From CAVVUC01 sp963751395 (GTDB lineage Bacteria; Verrucomicrobiota; Verrucomicrobiia; Chthoniobacterales; Chthoniobacteraceae), in contig CAVVUC010000003.1 of assembly GCA_963751395.1 (NCBI GenBank), positions 124,001 through 188,000 on the forward strand: a stretch of DNA of 64,000 bases. Direction: 5' to 3'. A program made the position numbers and the translations under genes. Below are positions 29,214 to 37,957 of the stretch, in pieces; the stretch's first letter is position 1, and each line of letters starts with the position of its first letter. The notes beneath the pieces are model-generated. The model was not told the origin of the DNA and searched no databases. It saw nothing but the letters and a program-made list of their open reading frames with translations.

Positions 29214-29547
29214 TTACCGAATGGAAGAAGGCGAACAGGTTTTTGAGCTTACATTCTGAGCATGCAAAGCAAAGCTTGCTGGCACAGACGATGTAATTCT
29301 GAGCCGGACAATCAAGTCTGTGCGACTGGGCGTCTGGCGTGAACGCGACGGGAAACCTTCGCCAGGCGAAAGCGCTTTGCCACGAACTCCTTCGACAAAC
29401 TCATGATGACCAAGGATCACGTCTTCGCGCCCCCAAACCTGTCTCGCGACAGGAAGCCTCATCAAACGACCACCACGCGACGGGTGTTTCCGTGGCAACG
29501 CCGGTGAGCGATGTCAGGCATAACAGCGTCAGGATGAATAAAGGCAC
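29214..29547 (-). pseudogene. LamG-type lectin domain protein, 5' fragment
   Basis: From GTG at 29547 a signal peptide (PLFILTLLCLTSLTGVA) leads into AWWSFDEAS, the usual opening of secreted LamG/concanavalin domains. The frame is then lost, and ILGHHEFVEGVRGKAL, the matching continuation, is read in a different frame. Nothing like the rest of the domain follows before the SGNH gene, so the fragment is frameshifted and truncated. Confidence 0.5.
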
Positions 29548-29631
29548 GCATCATCCGATTCAAGAAGACTTCGCCGGCGACCCGCCAACGAGGATGCCAG
29601 TCTGCGACGAGCGACACCGGCAAGTCGCGAT

Positions 29632-29832
29632 TCAGTTCTCGAAGTCAGGCGGAACCTGTTCGGCAAGGGGGTTATCAACCTCTGGATTCCTTTGCGTGCT
29701 GAGTCGCAGGGCTTTCTGACGAAGCGCGTCATAATGCACTTTCAACTGGCGCAGTTCCGCCTCCATTCTGCGGGCGTAGTTGCAACCGGGGCAGAACTCG
29801 GTGTTTTTCGCCACCATGCCGCTCGGCAGCAT
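29632..29832 (-). CDS. Hypothetical short protein
   Basis: A possible 66-residue protein with a CPGC pair near the N-terminus (EFCPGCNYARRMEAELRQL) followed by a helical charged segment. The CxxC could be part of a zinc site, but the second pair is missing. No family is recognised; this may be a remnant. The frame is open further upstream through repeat-like sequence reading MPAQAGI. Confidence 0.3.
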   Translation of the reverse strand: MLPSGMVAKNTEFCPGCNYARRMEAELRQLKVHYDALRQKALRLSTQRNPEVDNPLAEQVPPDFEN

Positions 29833-30002
29833 GTCCGTGTCCGAACCTGATTCGCCGGTTGTATTGCTTGATGCCTTCACGCTTCCATTATTAGCAAAGA
29901 TCGGGCCAGTGGGAAGCGCTTGAATGCGCTGGTTGTAAAGTATCCCAACAAGGAAGCCGATCCCCGCTTGTGCTGGCATGACGACTGCACAATGATGCTG
30001 TG

Positions 30003-30731
30003 ATGCCCCACGCGCAGACATCGCGAGCATGGTTGAAATGCGATTTCCACGTTCACTCATCGGAAGACTTGTGCGATGAGTTGAATCACAGTGCGCTGGA
30101 ACTTTTGTATCGCGCACATGCGCTCGGCTTCGGCGCGCTCGCGATCACGCTGCACCGCCAGGTGCTTGTGCGTCCCGAATTATTTGATGCGGCGCGGGAG
30201 CTTGGGATTCTGTTGATTCCTTCGGCGGAACTGCACATCGATGGCGCCGACGTGGTGGTCCTGAACATCAACGAGGAAGAGGCCGCGGCATTAAGCTCGT
30301 TTGGCGATCTGGCTGAATTGCGGAGGCGACGCGGCCGATCAATGCTGGTCATGGCTCCGCATCCGTTTTACATGCTGGGCAACTCAATAGGGGCGCGTTT
30401 GGAACAACACATCGATTGTTTCGATTCAATCGAGTACTGCCATTTTCACACAGTTGGATTGAACCTGAATCAATCGGCGGTTGCCCTGGCAAAAAAGTAC
30501 CACAAGCCGGTGCTGGCAACTTCGGATGCGCACAGACTGGAATTTTTCGGGGATCATTATTCGCTCATCGAGGTCGAGGTGAATCCGTCCATCGAGCAAG
30601 TGTTCGATGCGATTCACGCAGGCCGAATCAATCAGGTCAGCCCGCCGTGGCCGTTGGGCAAGTTTGCGAGTTACCTGCTATACCTCGCCGTCGGACATCC
30701 CTTGCAGCGTGTGTTTAGAAGGCTTTCGTGA
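30003..30731 (+). CDS. PHP-domain metal-dependent phosphoesterase
   Basis: The 242-residue product has the PHP motifs in order: CDFHVHSSED near the N-terminus, a Glu in LIPSAELHIDG, MAPHPFYM, and ATSDAHRLEFFG, which together bind three metals. It resembles PHP proteins such as YciV/TrpH-type phosphoesterases acting on phosphorylated metabolites or nucleotides. An adjacent GTG at 30000 could also be the start. Substrate unknown. Confidence 0.88.
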   Translation: MPHAQTSRAWLKCDFHVHSSEDLCDELNHSALELLYRAHALGFGALAITLHRQVLVRPELFDAARELGILLIPSAELHIDGADVVVLNINEEEAAALSSFGDLAELRRRRGRSMLVMAPHPFYMLGNSIGARLEQHIDCFDSIEYCHFHTVGLNLNQSAVALAKKYHKPVLATSDAHRLEFFGDHYSLIEVEVNPSIEQVFDAIHAGRINQVSPPWPLGKFASYLLYLAVGHPLQRVFRRLS

Positions 30732-30797
30732 ATGGAACCTGTTTCGATCGAAACATTTTGCTTTTCATCCGTCCCCGTGACTCCTACTCCTCTCGCC

Positions 30798-31238
30798 ATG
30801 AACTTCCGTGTTCTCCTGATGCTTGCGCTGGGTGTGTGTGTTTGCGCTTGCGCCAATCCGGCCAAGAAAAAGAAGGACAAGAAGGCACAAGAACCAACCA
30901 TTGCCGATGCCGCCGGCGATGTTTCATTCCAAAGTTTCCTTGGGATTCTAAGAAAGGCGGTTGCCGCGCGCGACATGCAGACGATCGCCTCAATGATGAC
31001 GCCGAACTTTGGCTATAGACTGGAGCCGCCGGGCGAGGGGGAGGGCGTTTTCAAATACTGGGATGAGAACGGATTGTGGAAAGAACTGGAGCTTGGCTTA
31101 AGAGAGAAATTTGTTCCTTCGGGACCCTACATGGTTTCCCCGCCCCAGTTCGCGACCGATGAAAACTATCACGGCTACCGCGCCGGAATCGCGAATGTGA
31201 ATGGCAGTTGGAAGTTCGCCTACTTCGTCACGGACTGA
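30798..31238 (+). CDS. Predicted lipoprotein
   Basis: The 146-residue product has a hydrophobic leader and a Cys-rich VCVCACAN segment acting as a lipobox, followed by a lysine-rich linker (AKKKKDKK). The mature domain, about 100 residues, resembles small SnoaL/NTF2-like or DUF4440-type folds by pattern only. It precedes fabZ by 27 bases on the same strand. Function unknown. Confidence 0.6.
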   Translation: MNFRVLLMLALGVCVCACANPAKKKKDKKAQEPTIADAAGDVSFQSFLGILRKAVAARDMQTIASMMTPNFGYRLEPPGEGEGVFKYWDENGLWKELELGLREKFVPSGPYMVSPPQFATDENYHGYRAGIANVNGSWKFAYFVTD

Positions 31239-31264
31239 ACGGCGGAGTGCCGGAAGGAAACGCC

Positions 31265-31678
31265 ATGCAAAGCTCCGACCCGATTGCCTGCGGGTTGCCA
31301 CATAGGGAACCGTTCGTGTTCATCGATGAAGTGCGCGAAATCGTGCCCGGTGAGAAGGCGGTGGCGGTTAAGACGTTCCCACCCGGCCACCCCTTTTTTC
31401 GCGGCCATTTCCCGGGAGACCCTGTCGTGCCGGGTGTGATTCTGACCGAGGCGCTTGCTCAAACCGCGGGAATCGCTGCCGGCGCGGGGGGGAACCGCTC
31501 GTACAGGCTTTCGGCCATCAAGATGATGAAATTCCTGAAGCCTGTTCGACCCGCTCAAGAATTGTCGCTCAACGCCCGCAAGTCCGGATCAATGGGCGGA
31601 CTGTGCCAGTTTCAAGTTACCGCCGAGGTTGAAGGCGAACTTGTTGCCGAAGGCGTGATTGTATTGAGCGAGAATTGA
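31265..31678 (+). CDS. fabZ: FabZ-like 3-hydroxyacyl-ACP dehydratase
   Basis: The 137-residue hot-dog-fold protein begins at LPHREPFVFIDEV and has FFRGHFPGDPVVPGVILTEALAQ, the family motif with the catalytic His and Glu. FabZ dehydrates 3-hydroxyacyl-ACP during fatty acid elongation. It converges with fabF, leaving 4 bases between stops, so the two genes of one pathway are transcribed toward each other. Confidence 0.85.
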   Translation: MQSSDPIACGLPHREPFVFIDEVREIVPGEKAVAVKTFPPGHPFFRGHFPGDPVVPGVILTEALAQTAGIAAGAGGNRSYRLSAIKMMKFLKPVRPAQELSLNARKSGSMGGLCQFQVTAEVEGELVAEGVIVLSEN

Positions 31679-31682
31679 AACC

Positions 31683-32936
31683 TTAAACAATCTCTTTCGT
31701 GACGAGCGTGGCGTTGTGACCGCCAAAACCGAACGAGTTGTTGAGGGCGACGCGCACTTTCTTCTCACGGGCCTTGTTCGGGGCGTAGTCGAGGTCGCAC
31801 TCCGGATCGGGATTCTCGAGGTTGATGGTCGGGGGGATGATGCTCTCCTGCATCGCCATGATACAGGCAATCGTCTCCACGCTGCCAGCCGCGCCGAGCA
31901 AATGCCCGGTCATGGACTTTGTCGAGCTGACCACGAGTCCATTCTTCGCGTGCGTTCCAAATACTGTCTTGATTGCCTTGGTTTCGCAGATATCGCCGAC
32001 CCCGGTTGAGGTGCCGTGTGCATTGACGTAATCCACCTCGTCGAGATTCACCCGCGCCTCTTCCAAAGCCATCCGCATGCACCTTACCGCGCCCTCCGCT
32101 TCCGGTGGCGGCGACGTCATGTGATACGCATCCGCGGAGAGGCCGTAGCCGGCGATTTCGCAATAGATCCGGGCACCGCGCTTCCGCGCGTGTTCGAGTT
32201 CCTCCAGCACCACCACGCCCGCGCCTTCGCCCATTACAAAGCCGTCGCGGTCGCGATCGAACGGGCGCGATGCGCGCTGAGGCTCGTCGTTGCGGGTGCT
32301 CAACGCTTTCATCGCAGCAAAGCCCGCAATTCCGAGCGGGACGATTGTCGCCTCCGCACCGCCGGCAAGAAACGCGTCGGCTTCATCGTAGCGGATCATG
32401 CGCCACGCCTCGCCGATCGCGTGACACGCAGTGGCGCACGCAGAGACTGTCGCGAAATTCGGCCCGCACAGTCCAAATTCCATCGACACCAGACCGCTGG
32501 CCATGTTGCTGATCATCATTGGAATCATGAACGGCGAAATGCGCCCCGGCCCTTTGGTCATGAGGATCGTGTGCTGATCTTCAAGCGTCTTCAGGCCACC
32601 GATCCCGCTGCCGATGATCACCCCGAAACGTGTCACGTCCTCCACTTTCTGAATGTCCACGCCGGAATCGGCGACTGCCGTTTTAGCCGCGGCCATGGCG
32701 AATTGTGTGTAGCGATCGGTGCGCCGGACGTCCTTGGGATTGTTAAAGAAGCGAACTCCTTCGAACTCCTTCACCTCGCCTGCGATCTTGCAGTCGTGGC
32801 CGGTCGTATCAAAACCGGTGATGGGACTGATCCCACTCACACCGTTTTTGAGATTATTCCAGAAGGTGGCTACTTCGTTTCCGCAAGGCGTGACCAGTCC
32901 TATTCCAGTCACGACGACTCTTCGCTCGTTTGTCAT
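31683..32936 (-). CDS. fabF: 3-oxoacyl-ACP synthase II
   Basis: The 417-residue condensing enzyme has RRVVVTGIGLVTPCG at the start, the nucleophile Cys in VSACATACHAIGEA, NAHGTSTGVGD and KSMTGHLLGAAGS with the two catalytic His residues, and NNSFGFGGHNA at the end. It elongates acyl-ACP with malonyl-ACP. The start at MTNERR was chosen over an upstream ATG, since the preceding 23 residues do not look like FabF. Confidence 0.95.
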   Translation of the reverse strand: MTNERRVVVTGIGLVTPCGNEVATFWNNLKNGVSGISPITGFDTTGHDCKIAGEVKEFEGVRFFNNPKDVRRTDRYTQFAMAAAKTAVADSGVDIQKVEDVTRFGVIIGSGIGGLKTLEDQHTILMTKGPGRISPFMIPMMISNMASGLVSMEFGLCGPNFATVSACATACHAIGEAWRMIRYDEADAFLAGGAEATIVPLGIAGFAAMKALSTRNDEPQRASRPFDRDRDGFVMGEGAGVVVLEELEHARKRGARIYCEIAGYGLSADAYHMTSPPPEAEGAVRCMRMALEEARVNLDEVDYVNAHGTSTGVGDICETKAIKTVFGTHAKNGLVVSSTKSMTGHLLGAAGSVETIACIMAMQESIIPPTINLENPDPECDLDYAPNKAREKKVRVALNNSFGFGGHNATLVTKEIV

Positions 32937-33032
32937 AAAGTGCGACCAAGACAGCGCGAAATCGCCGCGGATGCAATTGCAAAGTTCGCATCGGAGGCAA
33001 AGCACCCGCTCCTTCCTGCGAACGCAACTTGA

Positions 33033-33434
33033 TTACTTTTTTCGTTTTGCGGCGCGGCAGCGGGCGAGGAAATCGCGATAGGCGTCCTCGGGCGATTTAA
33101 CGCTCTTCATTTTTGCCATGTAGGCCTCGACATCCGCATCGCTAACCGGAAGGTCGCGGACGACGGGCTTCCCAAAAAGACCGGAGAGCAGTTGGAGCGC
33201 GTCTCCCGGGCTTTCAAAAACGATGTCACCCGCTTCGTTGTCGGGGCGCGTGCTCTGTGCGATCTCGTTGATCCATCTCCCGTCGCGTTGAAGATAAAAC
33301 AGCCGCGTTCTTGCGAGGGGATCGTCGGGCGCGCAGCCTTCTTGCGCGACGACGACGGGGCTCTGGGGCTCGCGCCTGTCGAGTTTGATGATCTGGCAGT
33401 CCTTGTAGTTGTTGGTCAGATACCGCTTTGGCAT
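33033..33434 (-). CDS. Hypothetical protein
   Basis: A 133-residue acidic-basic mixed protein with no membrane segment. It begins MPKRYLTNNYKDCQIIKLDRRE and ends in a basic CRAAKRKK tail. It overlaps the upstream membrane protein gene by 19 bases and lies downstream of the PPK2-SulP operon on the same strand. No family is recognised. Confidence 0.55.
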   Translation of the reverse strand: MPKRYLTNNYKDCQIIKLDRREPQSPVVVAQEGCAPDDPLARTRLFYLQRDGRWINEIAQSTRPDNEAGDIVFESPGDALQLLSGLFGKPVVRDLPVSDADVEAYMAKMKSVKSPEDAYRDFLARCRAAKRKK

Positions 33435-34156
33435 GGAAGTAATGTGGAGGCTGCGCGCAGGTGGCGGAATCGGACTTTGGTCTTACGGCGCGCGTGGAGC
33501 CGGCCGCTAACCGCCATTGTCACGGCGACCATCAATGCACCGACAATGACAATGGCCAGGCCGGTCACGATGCGGCGGAATCCGGCGTAGCGCGCGTGCA
33601 TTTGACCGGCGCCAAAGAGCATCGCGATCGCCACAGCATTCGAGATGCGCAGCGCGGTTTTCGCATCGTGGACGAAGTAGAAAGGAACGACGACGGGAAG
33701 CGTGGAGAGGAAGACGAGCAGGAAGACGCCCAATGCCCCGCGCCAGCTTTCAGCCGTCAGCACGCCGCGCGCGGCGGGAGGCGGCAGTTGCTTCAAGTGC
33801 GTGTGAATGCGCGCAAAGTCCGCCGGCTGCAGGGCCCCGGCGATTTGCGGCGGCACTTCCGCCGCGATGAATCTCTGCGCACCCACTGGATCGGCGCACT
33901 GCTGGATGTCGCGCAACAGCGCAGCGCGCCGGCCCGCTTCGGCGAGACAGGCGATGAGATAAAAGGCCGCGTCGATGATTCCCCACGCAAGATTGCAGCC
34001 GATCGCACCAACCAGCATCGTGCTCACATCTTCCCTGCCGGCCCTGGCGACGCTCAACGCGCAGGTGAATGAGAGCACCATGATGAGTCCGAAGACGATC
34101 TCGGAGAAACGTTCGAGCGGGTTCAGCACACGGACGCGGACGGCTTCGCGGTTCAC
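33416..34156 (-). CDS. Membrane protein resembling VIT1/CCC1 transporters
   Basis: The 246-residue product opens with LERFSEIVFGLIMVLSFT, close to the first helix of the VIT1/CCC1 iron/manganese transporter family, and has five hydrophobic segments in a 2+3 arrangement around a soluble loop. The usual acidic metal motifs in the loop are not obvious, so transport of metal is only suggested. It starts inside the sulP stop (ATGA overlap) and belongs to the ppk2-sulP operon. Confidence 0.65.
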   Translation of the reverse strand: MNREAVRVRVLNPLERFSEIVFGLIMVLSFTCALSVARAGREDVSTMLVGAIGCNLAWGIIDAAFYLIACLAEAGRRAALLRDIQQCADPVGAQRFIAAEVPPQIAGALQPADFARIHTHLKQLPPPAARGVLTAESWRGALGVFLLVFLSTLPVVVPFYFVHDAKTALRISNAVAIAMLFGAGQMHARYAGFRRIVTGLAIVIVGALMVAVTMAVSGRLHARRKTKVRFRHLRAASTLLPCQSGI

Positions 34157-35865
34157 GACTTGGCAGGGGCCTGGTTTTGAAAATCGTCGATCGCATTCGC
34201 CAGCGAGGTGACGCGGTCGATGCGGCCGGCCTTCTCCTCCACGCCCTCGACGCGCAACATGTCCCGCACGCCGGAGCGCGCTTCGACGAGGCGGAACGCG
34301 ATGCCGCGTTTCGCCAGTTCCGCATGCAGCGTGAGAAGCATCCGCGCACCGGCCATGTCGATGTGCGGCGATGCGGAAAGATCGCAGATGACGAGGCGCA
34401 CCGGCTCATGTGCGGCATCGAGGCGGGCGAGGACGGTGTCGAAGACGTGTTCGGCGTTGAAATAGACGATGCCCGATTCGACCCGGAAGGGGAGCACGCC
34501 GGGCGTCGGCTCGTTGTCGGTGTGGCGCTCGAGATCGGAGTAGCGGCGCGTGCCGGGGATGCGGCCAAGGAACGCGACGCGGGGCGTTGATGCGCGGCGG
34601 ATGAGCAGCACGATGGAAATCGCGGCACCGATGAGCACGCCCTTGAGCAGGCCCGCGCCGAGCACACCGAGCAGCGCGGCCGTGGCGACCAGGAATTCGC
34701 CGCGATGAAACTGCCAGAGCCGCCGCAGTTCCTTGACCTTCACGAGACTTGCGACGGCCATGAGCACAACCGCCGCGAGCACGGGCTGCGGCAGGTTGCG
34801 CAGCAGCTCGGTGAAAAAGAGCGCGACGAGCAGAATGATGCCGGAGGCGATCAAGCCCGAGATCGGGGTGCGCGCGCCGCCGCTTTCGTTCACGAGCGAT
34901 TGCGACATGCCCCCGCTGATCGGGAAACCCTGGCCGAGGCCCGACGCAAGATTGGCGCCGGCGAGCGCGAGCAATTCCTGATTGCTGTCGAGCCGGTAGC
35001 CGTGCTTCTCGGCGAACATCCGCCCGATCGCCGCCGTCTCGACTGCGCCGAGGAGGAAACACGCCAGCGCGAGCGGAAGCAGTTCGCTCAACTCCTCGTA
35101 ATGGACCGCCGGCAGCGACGGCACCGGCAGTCCGCGCGGCACTTCGCCGAGCAGCTTCACGCCGTGCGCACCGAGATCGATGAAGGTCGCCACGACGATG
35201 CCGGCGATGACGACGAAAAGCGCGACCGGTTTGTTCGGCAGCAGCTTTTTTCCCAGAATGAGCAGCGCGAGCGCCGCGCAGCCGATCAGGAGCGAGGTGG
35301 TGTTCGTCTCCCCGACGTGGCGGAAGAACACGCCCATGCGTTCCCAAAAATCGCCGTGTCCGCCTTTCACGCCAAAGAGCTTCGGCAACTGCGTGCTCGC
35401 GAGGTGAAGCGCCACGCCCGCCTTGAAACCGGTCATCACGGTTTCCGAAATGAAGTTCACCGCCGAGCCCGCGCGCGCCAGCCACGCGATGAAACCAATT
35501 GCCGCGGTCAGCAGCGCGGTGCAGGCGGCCATTGCCGCGAAACGCGAGGGATCGCCGCCGGCCAGACTCCCAAGTGAAGAGCCAATGAGCAGCGAGATTG
35601 CGGACGTGACGCTCACCGCCGTATGCCGCGAACTGCAAAACAGCCAGAACACCAGCCCGCCGAAGAGACACGCGTAAAGCCCCGCTTCCGGCGACAGTCC
35701 GGCGAGCGACGCATCGCCGAGCGCCGCCGGCAGCAGATACGCCGCGAGCGTCACACCCGCGGCGAGGTCGGGGCGAAACCACTGCGGCTCGTAGTTCCGC
35801 AGCCAGTGCGCCGCCGGGATCATCCCGCGCCAGCGCGAACCTTCGCCGGCCGCCGCCGCGCTCAT
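34153..35865 (-). CDS. SulP-family anion transporter with STAS domain
   Basis: The 570-residue protein has about 12-14 transmembrane segments with SulP signatures: DLAAGVTLAAYLLPAALGDASLAGLSPEAGLY near the start, then FPISGGMSQSLVNESGGARTPIS. A C-terminal STAS domain (about 450-550) contains LVICDLSASPHIDMAGARML. Its substrate may be sulfate, bicarbonate or another anion. Its ATG overlaps the ppk2 stop (ATGA). The ATG chosen is the first after the ppk2 coding region. Confidence 0.9.
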   Translation of the reverse strand: MSAAAAGEGSRWRGMIPAAHWLRNYEPQWFRPDLAAGVTLAAYLLPAALGDASLAGLSPEAGLYACLFGGLVFWLFCSSRHTAVSVTSAISLLIGSSLGSLAGGDPSRFAAMAACTALLTAAIGFIAWLARAGSAVNFISETVMTGFKAGVALHLASTQLPKLFGVKGGHGDFWERMGVFFRHVGETNTTSLLIGCAALALLILGKKLLPNKPVALFVVIAGIVVATFIDLGAHGVKLLGEVPRGLPVPSLPAVHYEELSELLPLALACFLLGAVETAAIGRMFAEKHGYRLDSNQELLALAGANLASGLGQGFPISGGMSQSLVNESGGARTPISGLIASGIILLVALFFTELLRNLPQPVLAAVVLMAVASLVKVKELRRLWQFHRGEFLVATAALLGVLGAGLLKGVLIGAAISIVLLIRRASTPRVAFLGRIPGTRRYSDLERHTDNEPTPGVLPFRVESGIVYFNAEHVFDTVLARLDAAHEPVRLVICDLSASPHIDMAGARMLLTLHAELAKRGIAFRLVEARSGVRDMLRVEGVEEKAGRIDRVTSLANAIDDFQNQAPAKS

Positions 35866-36767
35866 TTGCTGGCGAGCAGGAGTTTCTTCGCCTCGGCAAG
35901 TTCCTTTTTCTTCGCCTCGCTCACTTTCGGGTAGCGCAGATTCAGCGAGGCCAGCGCGTCGATCACCGCCGCGGCGACGACTACGCGCGTGAACCACTTG
36001 TTGTCCGCCGGCACCACATACCACGGCGAATCCTCCGTCGCCGTCTCGCGGATCGTTTCCTCATACGCCTTCATGTAGTCGTTCCAGAATCCGCGCGACT
36101 TCGCGTCGCTTGAAGAAAACTTCCAATTCTTCTCCGGCAGGTCGAGCCGCGCGAGGAAGCGCTTCTTCTGCTCCTCTTTTGAAACGTGCAGGAAAAACTT
36201 CAGAACGATCGTCCCATTGCGGTGCAGGTAACGCTCGAACGCGCGGATGTCCTGAAACCGTTCGTCCCAGATTTGTTTCGTCACGCATTCCTCGGGCAGC
36301 TTCTGACTCGCGAGAAACTCCGGATGCACGCGCACCGCGAGCGTTTCCTCGTAGTAGCTGCGATTGAAAATGCCGATCCGCCCGCGCTCCGGCAGCTCCT
36401 TGATGCAGCGCCACATATAGTCGTGATCCAGGTCCAGGCTCGACGGCCCCTTGAACGACGACACCTGGCAGCCCTGCGGATTCACGCCCGACATCACATG
36501 TTTGATCGTCCCGTCTTTTCCTGCCGCATCCATCGCCTGGAAAATGAGCAGCACCGACCAGCGGTCCTGCGCGTAGAGAACGTCCTGTAACTCCGCGAGC
36601 GCCTCCACGCCGTTCTGTAGCGCCTCCTTTGCGCGTGGCTTGTCCTCGGACTTCAGATCCTGCGTGTCGCCCGGATCCACATCCTTGAGACGGAATTTTT
36701 TTCCGTTCGTGACGCGGTAGGGTTTGCAGAACTTGCGGGCTCTTTCGATGAGTTGTTTCGATTTCAT
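35862..36767 (-). CDS. ppk2: Polyphosphate kinase 2
   Basis: PPK2 uses polyphosphate to phosphorylate AMP/ADP or GDP. The 301-residue single-domain protein has Walker A-like FQAMDAAGKDGTIKHV, the lid FKGPSSLDLDHDYMWR, and GRIGIFNRSYYEETLAVRV with the Walker B-type Asp/Asn region, all typical of the class including the ADP/AMP-using subgroup. It is the first gene of an operon with the SulP and VIT-like proteins. Confidence 0.92.
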   Translation of the reverse strand: MKSKQLIERARKFCKPYRVTNGKKFRLKDVDPGDTQDLKSEDKPRAKEALQNGVEALAELQDVLYAQDRWSVLLIFQAMDAAGKDGTIKHVMSGVNPQGCQVSSFKGPSSLDLDHDYMWRCIKELPERGRIGIFNRSYYEETLAVRVHPEFLASQKLPEECVTKQIWDERFQDIRAFERYLHRNGTIVLKFFLHVSKEEQKKRFLARLDLPEKNWKFSSSDAKSRGFWNDYMKAYEETIRETATEDSPWYVVPADNKWFTRVVVAAAVIDALASLNLRYPKVSEAKKKELAEAKKLLLASK

Positions 36768-36989
36768 GGTCTTCTAATGGATATTGATCCTCGCTGCGAG
36801 TCGAGTGCTATTGGGCTTTGGTCCTATGCCGCGCGGATGCCCATGAATGGCGTTCTCGGAAAGGACGGTGCCGCAGCGGATCGACATGGGGTCGATGTCC
36901 TCCAAAATAATCGCCGGGCGGATTCAACGCAGCCACCGAAGCGGCAATTCGAGACGAGCGCCCGTCCCTCGACAGATTGGAATTCGCGT

Positions 36990-37250
36990 TCATGTGTCGT
37001 AATGAAACCTCATCTGTGCCAGTAGAATGCCGCCCTCAGCGGTTCGATAGACGAGCCGATGCTCCGAGTCGATGCGCCGCGACCAGTAACCTCGAAAGGC
37101 GTGCTTGAGGGGTTCGGGTTTGCCGATGCCGGCGTGTGGGCTGCGGATAGTGTCCTTCAGAAGCAGGTTGATGCGCGACACCATCCTCGGGCCGGTCGCC
37201 TGCCAGAAGGTGTAATCCTCCCATGCCTGCGGTGAGAAAGTCAGAGTCAC
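36990..37250 (-). CDS. yoeB: YoeB-like mRNA interferase toxin
   Basis: The 86-residue product begins TLTFSPQAWEDYTFWQ, and has GKPEPLKHAFRGYWSRRIDSEHRLVYR and ends QMRFHYDT: the catalytic Glu, Arg and His of YoeB are all in place. YoeB cuts ribosome-bound mRNA when free of YefM. The start is GTG at 37250, overlapping the yefM stop (GTGA), so toxin translation depends on the antitoxin. Confidence 0.88.
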   Translation of the reverse strand: MTLTFSPQAWEDYTFWQATGPRMVSRINLLLKDTIRSPHAGIGKPEPLKHAFRGYWSRRIDSEHRLVYRTAEGGILLAQMRFHYDT

Positions 37251-37504
37251 GCGTTGAGGTCGATCGCGCGCGCCACTCCTTTGCCGCTTTCGAGGGCGTG
37301 GATGGCTTCGAGCAGCCGTTTCGCGTTCGCGGGGCTGCGCATGAGGTATGCGGTCTCCTCCAAAGACTCGAAATCCTCCAGCGAGAGCATGACCACCGCT
37401 TGGTCGCGGTTGCGGGTAATGATGACCGGCGTGTGGTCGCTGCAAACTCTGTCCATTGTGGAGGCGAGGTTCTCACGGGCGGCGGTGTAGCTGATCGCGT
37501 TCAT
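37247..37504 (-). CDS. yefM: YefM/Phd-family antitoxin
   Basis: The 85-residue product starts MNAISYTAARENLASTMDRVC, followed by PVIITRNRDQAVVMLSLEDFESLEETAYL, the classic YefM/Phd DNA-binding fold, and a C-terminal helix that wraps the toxin. It represses its own operon with YoeB in related systems. Start chosen at NAISYTAAR by family alignment; two ATGs lie just upstream in frame. Confidence 0.9.
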   Translation of the reverse strand: MNAISYTAARENLASTMDRVCSDHTPVIITRNRDQAVVMLSLEDFESLEETAYLMRSPANAKRLLEAIHALESGKGVARAIDLNA

Positions 37505-37629
37505 TCTGGACATGATGCTGTCCAGAAGCGCTTCCGTCAAGGTGTCGTTTCACAAGAAAGGAACAAGGGTGTCCAAAGTTGCACTTACAAAACGGCGTAG
37601 AGCTGGCGCAATGGCACTATAATTGACCT

Positions 37630-37669
37630 GTCCCTTTGTTTCCGCACTGGTCCCTTTGTTTCCGCACTG
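37630..37669. repeat. Two tandem copies of a 20-bp repeat
   Basis: GTCCCTTTGTTTCCGCACTG occurs twice without a gap (37630-37649, 37650-37669), between the yefM promoter region and the REP zone. Confidence 0.8.
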
Positions 37670-37699
37670 CGCCCGTCGGATGGTTTCGTTGAGCTTCCC

Positions 37700-37843
37700 G
37701 CGCCACCGGCGTCGCCATTCCACGGTCCGCCGCCCGACGGCTTGGCCGGTTCTCCGCGCACCAACGGTGCCGCAATTCCACAGCCCAGCCCAACGGGCTG
37801 GGTCTCCGGCAGAGACGCATCCGGCCTGTAGGGCCGGGATTCC
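37700..37843. repeat. REP-type palindromes next to a REP-associated transposase
   Basis: The stretch contains hairpins of CAGCCCAACGGGCTG and GGCCTGTAGGGCC type and begins immediately at the transposase stop. A similar block, including the same GGGATTGA start read from the gene, follows the second such transposase at 54386. Confidence 0.65.
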
Positions 37844-37957
37844 TCAATCCCAAACGTAGCGTTCGTCGTAAGCAACCTGGTAGCGATCCAAAAACCGGCG
37901 GTATTCCTCCTGAAACGTCACCCTCCTGTGATGCTCCGGCTGGTTCTGGATGTAGTA

